In this document: in pieces, positions 18,311-26,341 of the stretch
How positions within the stretch are numbered: the stretch's first letter is position 1
Layout of the letters: each line of letters opens with the position of its first letter
DNA from: Pedobacter sp. PLR
GTDB taxonomy: Bacteria; Bacteroidota; Bacteroidia; Sphingobacteriales; Sphingobacteriaceae
NCBI RefSeq assembly: GCF_026239675.1
Contig: NZ_JAPIVQ010000001.1
Location: 827,513 to 891,512 of the forward strand
Reading direction: 5' to 3'
DNA length: 64,000 bases
Program-made: the position numbers and the translations under genes
The notes under the pieces: model-generated
Seen by the model: only the letters and a program-made list of their open reading frames with translations
The model's database searches: none
Told to the model about the DNA's origin: nothing

Positions 18311-20584
18311 CTAAGGTTTATTTTTTAGGCCCCAGCTCCAGTTTGTTCTAATTGTTGGTGTTACAGCAGCTGCTTTAAACTTATGCTCCTTCTCGTTTCT
18401 TTCAGAGAGATATATCGTTTCCCCTGGTATCGTTGAAAAGCTAAGGTTCACTTTTCCCTCATTTTGGAAAACGGAGAAAGTCAGTCCTTTTCTTTTATCA
18501 GAACTTAAGAGGCTTACATTCAAATCTGTTTGCAACCGGCAGGTATCCCCTTTGCTGCTGTATACTTTAATAAAGTTCGTCTTTCCATTTGTTCTGCCGG
18601 CAGAAACCAGAAAACCACCTTCTGTACGAAGTTTGTCAAACGAAACATTTTGCCATGCCTCAGGTACTGCAGGAAAGATCCTTATTTTATTTCCCCAGCT
18701 CTGAATGAGTAATTCCTGGATGGAAGTTGCGGCAGATAGTGGTGTTTCGATTACCGGTCCCGATTCCTGATACAGCGTATTTGGCTGAATATATTGATCA
18801 AAAAGCTGGTTTAGCAAGTCGTAGGCCTGATCCCCTTTGCCCATCATCGCATTGATAGAGGCAGCACCTGTAAAAGTATAACCTTGCAAAGCACCTTTCA
18901 GAGAGAGCCAATGGTTCAGCGACTGTTCAATTAAAGCTTTATCAGCAACATTTAAAGGTGTCATCAAATGATAAGGGTAAATCATCATCAAATGAGAATA
19001 ATGTCGGTGAGAGCTCGTTAAACTAACATCCTTCCCTATCATCAATCCGGTCTCATTTACCGGGTAAGCCGCCAGATTCTCCGATATGTTCTTCCATTTA
19101 TCAAGATCAGCGTCCTGAAACCCTTCTTTTTCATTTAAATTGATTAACGTTTTTAAACCCCAGCGCAGGCTGGAAAGGGCGTAATTTACATCTTCCGCAT
19201 ATTTGTATTCTGGCGAAAAAGAAGAAGGTAAATGCAATACATCCTGGTCATCCTTTTTCAAATGATATAAAAGATGATTCACAGATCTTCTCAATAACGG
19301 ATATATGTGTGTTTTTAGTTCTTCCTGATCCTTTGAATAGGCATAATACTGGTAATAATAGAACATAGTCCAGGTCAGATTCCCCAATTCAAACTGTCCG
19401 TTTTCTTTATTGGCTTCAGCTAGTGGCGCTACTAAATCATAGCCGGAAATCCTGCCGATTGCCGCGGCATCTTTCCTCCATGGCTCCGGCACATTATTAA
19501 TCAGATTTTGAAGGTTGCGGTTTAGGGTATTAAACAAGGATTTTCCAAGTTCAAGATGGTTGGCCGTAAATATTGGCGAATAGGTAAGCTGGGTGTTGAG
19601 GTTCCACCATACTCCCGGCCATGGCGTTTTTCCATTAAACCAGGGGCCCATCAGGTCTATCATCGGCAGGTTTTCTCTGGTAGCAGAAGCCAGTTTATAG
19701 AGTTGGATCCAATAAAAACTTTCCATCCGCTGATCTGGAATAGAAATAAAACTCTGTTGATAAAACTGGTGCCACCATTTTTGATGTGCTGCTAAAACTA
19801 CCGGGTATGTTGCTTTCGTAAAGGTCTGGATAGCTTGCGTAGCCTCCTTTACCTCATCGGATTTTCCGGACGCATCATATCCTACGGAAATGATCATGGT
19901 ACGCTCAGTTTCCGTTTTCTTTTTGGTCCATACGGTAGCATACCCACCATTGTTTAGCAGAGGTTGTCTGCAAATCTCAAAAGCTCCGGTTTTTGAAAGT
20001 TGATAAGCCGGATTTTCAGGATATACCGCAGGGTTACCGGCATTCTGCCCATTCATCCTCGGACTTTTGCTTTTTTCAGCAACAAATTCCCAATTAACAT
20101 CCTTTTCTGATTGAGTTCCTTTGGCCGAAATATAAATTACATTGGTATTAGAGGGCACAAAAGAGCTGAATTTCAGCACTCCTTTAGTCGTATAAATCGT
20201 CCCTTCGGCGGTTGCATTGTAAATATCGAGGCTCATTTTAGCACCGGTAATTTTTCCGGCTGTCTTGATCGTCATCCGTCCTATGGGTAATCTAGGTCTG
20301 GAAATTAAGGGTTCTGAGAGTCCGGCTCCCTGGTGTTCACGCTGATCGGTAACGTCTGTCCGGCCAATGTCAAACCGGATCGTCTGTTCATCTTTCTTAT
20401 AAATATTAGTGCCCATCAAGCCATTTCCCAGAATGATACCGCTATAATAGCTGGTTCCAATTGTATCCCAGTGCAGGGTTTGCCGTTTCATGAATGCCGC
20501 CCAATTGATTCCATCGGATTTCACCTGTGCAGACAAGGTAATTGTAGCGAACAAAAAAAAGAGAAAAGAAAAACAGGTTTTCAT
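18311..20584 (-). CDS. GH95-like (clan GH-L fold) secreted glycoside hydrolase
   Basis: 757 residues. Signal peptide MKTCFSFLFFLFATITLSAQ. The N-terminal part opens with YYSGIILGNGLMGTNIYKK, equivalent to the LGNGxxGxxI motif of GH95/GH65. Residues about 300-620 look like an (alpha/alpha)6 barrel (WWNLNTQLTYSPIFTANHLELG; LTSSHRHYSHLMMIYPYHL; GAASINAMMGKGDQAYDLL), and the end carries ESGPVIETPLSAATSIQELLIQSWGNKIRIFPAVP, the equivalent of the active-site-proximal segment in GH95. It differs enough from the GH95 at 13190-15649 that substrate cannot be transferred. Transcribed alone; about 220 bp of AT-rich sequence lie upstream. Confidence 0.82.
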   Translation of the reverse strand: MKTCFSFLFFLFATITLSAQVKSDGINWAAFMKRQTLHWDTIGTSYYSGIILGNGLMGTNIYKKDEQTIRFDIGRTDVTDQREHQGAGLSEPLISRPRLPIGRMTIKTAGKITGAKMSLDIYNATAEGTIYTTKGVLKFSSFVPSNTNVIYISAKGTQSEKDVNWEFVAEKSKSPRMNGQNAGNPAVYPENPAYQLSKTGAFEICRQPLLNNGGYATVWTKKKTETERTMIISVGYDASGKSDEVKEATQAIQTFTKATYPVVLAAHQKWWHQFYQQSFISIPDQRMESFYWIQLYKLASATRENLPMIDLMGPWFNGKTPWPGVWWNLNTQLTYSPIFTANHLELGKSLFNTLNRNLQNLINNVPEPWRKDAAAIGRISGYDLVAPLAEANKENGQFELGNLTWTMFYYYQYYAYSKDQEELKTHIYPLLRRSVNHLLYHLKKDDQDVLHLPSSFSPEYKYAEDVNYALSSLRWGLKTLINLNEKEGFQDADLDKWKNISENLAAYPVNETGLMIGKDVSLTSSHRHYSHLMMIYPYHLMTPLNVADKALIEQSLNHWLSLKGALQGYTFTGAASINAMMGKGDQAYDLLNQLFDQYIQPNTLYQESGPVIETPLSAATSIQELLIQSWGNKIRIFPAVPEAWQNVSFDKLRTEGGFLVSAGRTNGKTNFIKVYSSKGDTCRLQTDLNVSLLSSDKRKGLTFSVFQNEGKVNLSFSTIPGETIYLSERNEKEHKFKAAAVTPTIRTNWSWGLKNKP

Positions 20585-20801
20585 GTGTGTGAAAATTTCA
20601 GTCGCTCAGCCACCTATAGAAGAGCTAGTTAACTAACCTACTCAGATTTAGCCGAAAAACCCATGCTTTGCCAATATCGCTGAACATTATAACGAAATCC
20701 TTAAGTTAATAAACTTCGTGTTTTTAAAAAATGAGATAAACCCTCATAATTATAATAGTTCAGTATGATTTATGTTATTTTCATAATACGGGAAAGCTGA
20801 T

Positions 20802-20809
20802 TACTTTTG
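20802..20809 (+). promoter_or_regulatory. TAnnTTTG -7 element of the ABM-domain gene
   Basis: TACTTTTG, a full consensus match, 23 bp before the ATG at 20833. Confidence 0.55.
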
Positions 20810-20832
20810 TGCTTTACAAAACCCGGAAAAAG

Positions 20833-21123
20833 ATGAACATTAACTTAACTGCCATTATCAAAAGTACCGAAGGAAATGCGGAGGCGATGAAAGCCCTGTT
20901 GTTAGCACTACTTGCTGAGTCGAGAAAAGAGAATGCTTGTATTCAATATGACCTTCACCAGGATCAGGAAAATAAAAATGTATTTATATTCCATGAGATC
21001 TGGGAAAGTCAGGAAGGATTAGACCTGCACAATTCGCAACCTCATATTGCTCGTTTTATTGCAGATTCTGCAAGCATCATGGACGGTACGGCGGCAATTC
21101 ATAAAATAGAAAAGGTGGCTTAA
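20833..21123 (+). CDS. Antibiotic-biosynthesis-monooxygenase (ABM/YgiN-like) domain protein
   Basis: 96 residues from the ATG at 20833; an upstream GTG at 20811-20809 lies within or on the promoter element and is rejected. Single ferredoxin-like ABM domain: INLTAIIKSTEGNAEAMKALLLALLAESRKENACIQYDLHQDQENKNVFIFHEIWESQEGLDLH, with the usual H and W/E pattern of YgiN-type quinol monooxygenases. Such proteins act as dimers on quinols or other small aromatics. It is monocistronic and converges on the methyltransferase gene, with only 3 bp between the stop codons. Confidence 0.85.
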   Translation: MNINLTAIIKSTEGNAEAMKALLLALLAESRKENACIQYDLHQDQENKNVFIFHEIWESQEGLDLHNSQPHIARFIADSASIMDGTAAIHKIEKVA

Positions 21124-21126
21124 TTT

Positions 21127-21891
21127 TTAAAACATCCCTGACATCAGGGTTCTTTTAAAAGGATAGAAAACAGGTTTTTCAGGATAATGTGTCTGAAGCC
21201 TGTTTTTATATTCATTTGCAAAACGAGTCTTCAGGTCGTCTGGAAGACGTTCTAAATACGGGATCATTGTGGTTCCCGAAGTCCATTCAAATATGGCATT
21301 TGCATCTGTTAAAACATGTGGGTAGATTTTCTCATAAACAGTCATTTCTTTACAACCTTGTTCAAATAAAATCCGGGCGTAGATTGCGATATCGAGAACG
21401 GACGCAATTCTCTCCCAACCATTTAATGCTTCTTTAAAAGGACTTTCTTTCGCGATTTCTCTGAGTGTCTGATGTGCAAAATGATCATGATTTGAGGGCA
21501 TTTGAATTAGTAATTGTCCGCCGGAATAAAGTAAGGCAATGATTTCCGGCCAGAGCTGTTCATGGTGATCCAGCCATTGCAAAGCCGCATTAGAAAAGAT
21601 CAGGTCATATTTTTCTCCGGATTGAATTTTCTCATTAATGTCTAAGTGTTCAAAATGGAGGTTTTCATTTTCAAAAACCGCAGCATCCCTTAACATTTCC
21701 ATAGCCGCATCTATTCCCAATACCTTCGAGCCCGGTAATTCCAGCTGAATTTTATGGCTCAGCTCTCCGGTTCCACAGCCAAGATCTATCACTTTCAGAT
21801 TTTCCCTTTTATTCAGCATTGCCAGCAAGTCATAAAATGGCGCGTAACGCTCTTCTTTGAATTTATTATATAGATCTGGATTCCATGCCAT
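21127..21891 (-). CDS. tam: SAM-dependent methyltransferase, trans-aconitate methyltransferase-like
   Basis: 254 residues. Starts WNPDLYNKFKEERYAPFYDLL as in trans-aconitate 2-methyltransferase (Tam). Motif I is VIDLGCGTGELS (residues about 34-45), then GIDAAMEMLRDA, and DLIFSNAALQWLDHHEQLWPEI as motif IV/post-I. The C-terminal half (ERIASVLDIAIYARILFEQ; WTSGTTMIPYLERLP) matches the Tam lid region. The predicted reaction is methyl esterification of trans-aconitate, which limits aconitase inhibition. The full-length match with E. coli Tam layout supports the name, but the substrate is not proven. Confidence 0.78.
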   Translation of the reverse strand: MAWNPDLYNKFKEERYAPFYDLLAMLNKRENLKVIDLGCGTGELSHKIQLELPGSKVLGIDAAMEMLRDAAVFENENLHFEHLDINEKIQSGEKYDLIFSNAALQWLDHHEQLWPEIIALLYSGGQLLIQMPSNHDHFAHQTLREIAKESPFKEALNGWERIASVLDIAIYARILFEQGCKEMTVYEKIYPHVLTDANAIFEWTSGTTMIPYLERLPDDLKTRFANEYKNRLQTHYPEKPVFYPFKRTLMSGMF

Positions 21892-22287
21892 TGTATACTG
21901 ATTTAGGATTCAGGTAATTTTGTTCGCTATTCAATTAAACAATAAAAACAGGCCAATAGTTTAGCTAGCCAGGATGATGGATACCTACGAAATGTGGTTC
22001 CTCAAACAAGAAACCTAAGCAAGTTAAGACTGCTTCCTATTAAACGCTACTATACCTTCGACATGAGATTATAGTTACATGGGTTTCTTTCCTGCTTTGA
22101 CTGGAGGTTGATAGGGCCAAGTTGGGCCTATAGCCCTATCAAAGCCTTGAAGAACAGCCTATAACTTTCCTTTAGCACCTTAATAATTATAAGGTCATTA
22201 GCCGGATAACCCGAACATTATAACTATCTTCATGCTCATCAAACCGAACAGTACTACACTCAACCTCAAACCATTAACCTCTCTAAC
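21892..22287. other. Intergenic region with one inverted repeat
   Basis: 396 bp between divergent genes. The only structure seen is a perfect 10-bp inverted repeat, TTGATAGGGC (22108-22117) and GCCCTATCAA (22133-22142), with a 15-nt loop that itself repeats GGGCC. No T-run follows, so it is not a standard terminator. No coding frame seen. Confidence 0.5.
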
Positions 22288-23121
22288 ATGGCAATAGCTT
22301 CAAACGGTCCACAAGGCCACCTCAACGGAAAAGTAGGCAATCTTGTTTTTTATATGCTCAACGGTCAGCCTGTAGTACGCTTAATCGGCAGAAAAGGGAA
22401 ACCAAGTACGCTTCAACTGGCCAATTATCAGGAAATGGCCGTCACCACCAAACTGCTTAAAAGAATGGCTGGGTTTATTAAACTAGGTTACGGCTTACAG
22501 GCCAGAGGGACCGTGCATAACGCACATAACTTAGCCACTTCCTACCATAAAAAACAGGCTTTAAAAGGTGAATACCCCAATATCAGCATCGATTACAGCA
22601 AGGTGAAGTTAAGTCAGGGCGTCATGCCGGAAACCGCTGATTTAAACATAAAAAAGTTAGCCGGCGGATTGGAAATCACCTGGGATCCAAAAGATTACGC
22701 AGGCTTACAGGACAACGACAGCGTGATGGTCATGATTTGTTGCCCGGAAACCGGAAAAGACCAGGAATACCTGAATGTGGCGAGAAGATCTGAGGGAAAA
22801 TGCTTTATTCCGATGTATGAGAACCTATTGAATCAACAGATAGAACCCTATATTTCCTTTATTTCTGCTGATGGCGAAAGGGTGTCGGACAGTGTTTATC
22901 TGGGTAATCTGAATGGTGAAGGTCAAAATGCAGCAGAAAAACAACAGCAGGAGAAATACCAGCAGGTAAAAACAAGGTTTGATCAGGTGGAAGGTAGTTA
23001 TTCCGCGCAAATGATAGCCAATTACGGCGAAAGACCCAAAACCAAGGTATTTAAATACCTGGAAAAAGAATATCAGGCACTCAAAAATCAACTGGAACAC
23101 CTACCCGGAAAACCGGGCTAA
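22288..23121 (+). CDS. DUF6266-family protein
   Basis: 277 residues. The start MAIASNGPQGHLNGKVGNLVFYMLNGQPVVR is typical of the DUF6266 family, common in Pedobacter and relatives: a GxxGxLxGKVGxxVxYxxxGxxVVR opening followed by an all-beta body (LNIKKLAGGLEITWDPKDYAG; DSVMVMICCPETGKDQEYL). This member has an extra charged, Gln-rich helical tail from about residue 215 (EKQQQEKYQQVKTRFDQ). No signal peptide. Function unknown. It is transcribed alone. Confidence 0.8.
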   Translation: MAIASNGPQGHLNGKVGNLVFYMLNGQPVVRLIGRKGKPSTLQLANYQEMAVTTKLLKRMAGFIKLGYGLQARGTVHNAHNLATSYHKKQALKGEYPNISIDYSKVKLSQGVMPETADLNIKKLAGGLEITWDPKDYAGLQDNDSVMVMICCPETGKDQEYLNVARRSEGKCFIPMYENLLNQQIEPYISFISADGERVSDSVYLGNLNGEGQNAAEKQQQEKYQQVKTRFDQVEGSYSAQMIANYGERPKTKVFKYLEKEYQALKNQLEHLPGKPG

Positions 23122-23729
23122 TCTGCTCCTCCTATTTTCTTGTTTTATCTGTTTTTCAGGTTAATCTCCTATCACAATTAGACGAATCTGAAACATCGAT
23201 TCTCAAAAATCGCCAGCAAAATGAAGCGAAGGTCAGGCTATGCCTATGGCTAAATGCCAGGACTACCTCCTACCCTTCCTGATAGAAATTTCTTCTTATC
23301 CACCAGAAGACGCCAGATATTCATATTCATTTTCCTGATAATTGCGTTACAACTGAACGACATCTTTACAGTTATCAATTGCCTATTCCAGACTTAAACG
23401 TTGTGAGGGCAATTAGCTTATGTTCCAGATCTGTTCAACTGAACAACTCCACAACAACCTTACTTTAAGCCCATTAAGCAACCAAAGTATCAGTAAATTA
23501 GTACATCATAATTATTTGAGTTTACCATGATACTTACAAAATACCTGATTCCAAATTTTGCGAGAAAAAACAGCAGTTGCCATGGTACTCTCTATTTATT
23601 TAAATATTGGTTCCTAAAAAGGAGCGCCTAATATCCTTGTTATAATCTTTAGGCACAGGGAATGCAGAAACCCTAAATAGTATGCAACAATTAGAGTTTA
23701 GCTTTTTAAATTATAAAAGCACAAACATT
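23122..23729. other. Intergenic region, no feature recognised
   Basis: About 600 bp of AT-rich DNA with no convincing gene, hairpin with T-run, or repeat. The last 50 bp hold TATAATCTTTAG-like sequence that could be the promoter of the small gene at 23730. Confidence 0.4.
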
Positions 23730-23999
23730 ATGGCATGGTTTCTTTATAACTCGCCCTTAAGCATTAGCAGTCCATCTAGCTACACTAAAGTACCTGGAAT
23801 GCCGCAACTGCCACCTAATTGCTCAAATGGTCCTGATTTATGTGCAATTGAAGCTGAGTCCCTGGAAGGCACTGATTTACCAGACTTAGACACTGAAGGT
23901 TTACAGGATTCAATTATTGCAGCATTTGCGAACGATGCAGAACAGTTTCCTCAAGAGGATCCTCCGCGTCGTGGAGTAAAAATGAAAACGCAAGAGTAG
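23730..23999 (+). CDS. Small orphan protein with CxxxPDLCAIEA motif
   Basis: 89 residues from the ATG at 23730 (MAWFLYNS). An in-frame ATG at 23682 would add 16 residues, but the MAWF start is preceded by the A-rich sequence usual for this genome. The middle has PPNCSNGPDLCAIEAESLEG, a Cys pair followed by CAIxA. I recall similar small proteins, many per genome, from Pedobacter-like bacteria, with an aromatic MxW(F/Y) start, a Pro/Ser-rich stretch and C...CAI(Y/E)A, of unknown role. No signal peptide or membrane segment. It converges on the thioredoxin-DUF3738 gene, sharing a terminator. Confidence 0.6.
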   Translation: MAWFLYNSPLSISSPSSYTKVPGMPQLPPNCSNGPDLCAIEAESLEGTDLPDLDTEGLQDSIIAAFANDAEQFPQEDPPRRGVKMKTQE

Positions 24000-24026
24000 G
24001 CTTAATTTAGTTTTATTTCATGAACT

Positions 24027-24047
24027 CCCGGGGGTAATCTCCCCGGG
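24027..24047. terminator. Bidirectional terminator between convergent genes
   Basis: CCCGGGG (24027-24033) and CCCCGGG (24041-24047) form a 7-bp GC stem followed on the plus strand by TTTATTTCTTT. Confidence 0.6.
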
Positions 24048-24090
24048 TTTATTTCTTTATAGCTATTTTTGAAACCACTTGTCCTGCTTC

Positions 24091-25434
24091 TCAGCGCTCA
24101 TAAGCATCTCCCTCGGTTAAAATAAGTATATCCACAACTTTCATTTCTTCTTTTAAATCCAATCCATAAGCTTTCAATGCTTTCCTAATGGATAAAACAT
24201 CTGTCCATGAACGGATAGTCAAATCCAAATCTACCGGATTTTTATACCCTGTTTCGTCAAAAACATAAGGATTATCCTGATATTGGTTTAGCCAATCTAT
24301 TACACTTGAGATCGGTGTATTACGCAAGACTTTTAATGGTTTGTCAACCTCGAAACGAGCTGTTCCTCCTTTTGATTTTATTCTATCTATAGCATCCGTT
24401 CTAACCAGGATTAAGCATTTTCTACTGCGCTTTTCCCATCTGCAATGTAAGTTTAATAAGCAATCCAAATCCGCGATCATATCACTATACTCAGCCTTTT
24501 TACTTTGTCCATGATTTTTAAAAACCCTTTCATAACAGATTCCATTTTTACGAATCCACTCTTCCCGATACCCTTGTTTTGAATCAAAAATATATCTGGA
24601 AGGATCCTTTACTTCCAATAAAACCTGATTCAGATTAAATTTCAAGGAAAAAGGAGCAATTAGAGAGTCTTTTGGAATCAGCTCATTCCATAAAATATAA
24701 TAGGCATTTAATATGGGATAATTAATCAGATAATTTCTTCGACTTCCTGTAACAGGATCATCAACAGAACCGATCTTAGTCTTTAATCCTTCAAAATAAT
24801 TCCCTATTGCAGTATAAGTTAATAACCCTTTAGGATCAGAATATTGCTGTTGATCAACTTGAAATAAGGGTTGCTTGATGTCAAAAACAAACATATCGTT
24901 TTTAACCGGCCAACTGATTTTCTTCCCATTAAGTATGGCAGAAATATTTTTATCATTCACATATTCAGAATTTGTGATGGCCACAACTTTCCCTTTATTA
25001 ATCCAGATTTCATGAGGAATACTGCGGTGTTTAAATAAATTTGAAAGCGCCTTATCTTCTATTACTGTGGGTAAATTTAGCCCTTTAGTATGCTTATTTT
25101 TCTTCCAGAATTCAGCAACTAATTGCTCCTTTTCATAGGTTACAGGCATGATCTCCAATTTAGCACCAAAAACCTTTTGCAATGAATCCATTTTGGGTAA
25201 GGCAGCTACACATCCACTACAATTTGTCGCCCAAAAATCAATAATTAACAGTTTGTCTTTGTAATCAGATAAATTGGCATTCTTTCTGGATGAATTAATA
25301 ATTTTAGGAATAAAAGTATTGGGGACGAGATCCCCAACATTCATCATTTTCTCTTGTGCAAAGGCGGTATTCTTTAGACTAAAACAAGAAAAGACAAAAA
25401 TACTTAAAGCCAGAATGTTATTATTTAGTTTCAT
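24091..25434 (-). CDS. TlpA-like thiol-disulfide protein fused to a DUF3738-like domain
   Basis: 447 residues. Signal peptide to about residue 26 (NTAFAQ). Residues about 30-170 are a TlpA/thioredoxin fold with C72-S-G-C75 in FWATNCSGC, so a periplasmic disulfide exchange role is expected. Residues about 190-447 are a second module whose end (PLKVLRNTPISSVIDWLNQ, DETGYKNPVDLDLTI, SIRKALKAYGLDLKEE) resembles DUF3738, the domain of the TIGR03435 soil-associated proteins (VxDxTGLxGxYDxxL ... ALxxQLGLKLE). The same module, without thioredoxin, forms the whole of the next gene upstream (25461-26327), 26 bp away. It is the last gene of the ECF-FecR-SusC-SusD operon. No substrate is evident. Confidence 0.82.
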   Translation of the reverse strand: MKLNNNILALSIFVFSCFSLKNTAFAQEKMMNVGDLVPNTFIPKIINSSRKNANLSDYKDKLLIIDFWATNCSGCVAALPKMDSLQKVFGAKLEIMPVTYEKEQLVAEFWKKNKHTKGLNLPTVIEDKALSNLFKHRSIPHEIWINKGKVVAITNSEYVNDKNISAILNGKKISWPVKNDMFVFDIKQPLFQVDQQQYSDPKGLLTYTAIGNYFEGLKTKIGSVDDPVTGSRRNYLINYPILNAYYILWNELIPKDSLIAPFSLKFNLNQVLLEVKDPSRYIFDSKQGYREEWIRKNGICYERVFKNHGQSKKAEYSDMIADLDCLLNLHCRWEKRSRKCLILVRTDAIDRIKSKGGTARFEVDKPLKVLRNTPISSVIDWLNQYQDNPYVFDETGYKNPVDLDLTIRSWTDVLSIRKALKAYGLDLKEEMKVVDILILTEGDAYER

Positions 25435-25460
25435 AAATTTTAATTGGATGATTCAATTTT

Positions 25461-26327
25461 CTACTTGACAAAATTCCGCTCTTCAATAAGGAACATTTTA
25501 ATTTCCCTTTCTTCTTCTTTCAGATCCAAATCATAAGCCTGTAAAGCCTTTTTTATGGAATTTATATCTGTCCAGGAACTGATCACTAAATCCAAATCAA
25601 TAATTCCCTTATAACCCGTTTCATCTACCACAGGTAAATTCTCCACAAAAGAATTGAGTAGTTTCGTTAGGTCTTTAAAGTGTGCATTTCTAAATTGTTT
25701 GATATTTTCTGTTTTGTCAATTGCAAGACCAGCTCCCTTAGGCTTCAATTTATCAATTGAGGAAGTACGGTAGAGTACCAGACACTTCTCTTTACTGGTA
25801 ATCGGCCCAAATTTCAATTTAAGCTGGTTCGCAACATCAAGCCTGCATACGTCTATAATTAAACCGGATTTACTTTTAGCTGGCCATATCATTTTCCATT
25901 CAATGGGCAGCAATGCTTCATAACTAATCAAGTTTTTACGTTCCCAATCTTCTTTATTTCCATAAACAGGTGACCATCTATAAATAGCAGGGTCTTTTAC
26001 CTTTAGTTTGATATGGTTTGGACTATAAGCATTAAAATTCCCTAAATGACCATAAAGCCCTAAAAGAAAGTCTACTTTAGAGAAATTAATCATAAGAAAA
26101 CGGTGTGTTTTGGAAATGCTGTCTGGAATACCTTTTAAATATTGTCGGACACCATCTCTATATCCTGAAATTGAGGAGTATCGAAAAAAAAGGTGGCTAT
26201 TTAAGTTTTCGCCTTTAAAATTCAAGAGAGGCCGTTTATTATTAATAACAGCCACCGGGCTAACCTGTGCAATAACAGGAACTATAAAATGTAAACAAAA
26301 AAATAAACTGAAATAAATGATTTTCAT
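25461..26327 (-). CDS. DUF3738-like secreted protein, paralogue of the neighbouring C-terminal module
   Basis: 288 residues. Signal peptide MKIIYFSLFFCLHFIVPVIAQ. The mature part aligns end to end with residues about 190-447 of the protein at 24091-25434: LKVKDPAIYRW against LEVKDPSRYIF, EDWERKNLISYE against EEWIRKNGICYE, CLVLYRTSSIDKLKPKGAG against CLILVRTDAIDRIKSKGGT, and DETGYKGIIDLDLVISSWTDINSIKKALQAYDLDLKEE against its counterpart. It therefore looks like a tandem duplication that lost, or never had, the thioredoxin part. It lies 14 bp downstream of SusD, so it is co-transcribed. Function unknown; presumably periplasmic or surface-attached and part of the uptake system. Confidence 0.75.
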   Translation of the reverse strand: MKIIYFSLFFCLHFIVPVIAQVSPVAVINNKRPLLNFKGENLNSHLFFRYSSISGYRDGVRQYLKGIPDSISKTHRFLMINFSKVDFLLGLYGHLGNFNAYSPNHIKLKVKDPAIYRWSPVYGNKEDWERKNLISYEALLPIEWKMIWPAKSKSGLIIDVCRLDVANQLKLKFGPITSKEKCLVLYRTSSIDKLKPKGAGLAIDKTENIKQFRNAHFKDLTKLLNSFVENLPVVDETGYKGIIDLDLVISSWTDINSIKKALQAYDLDLKEEEREIKMFLIEERNFVK

Positions 26328-26341
26328 AATTGATCGTTATT

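Noticed and set aside
22108..22142. 10-bp inverted repeat as a terminator or riboswitch
   Set aside because: There is no T-run and no recognised aptamer core; it is listed only as part of the intergenic stretch.
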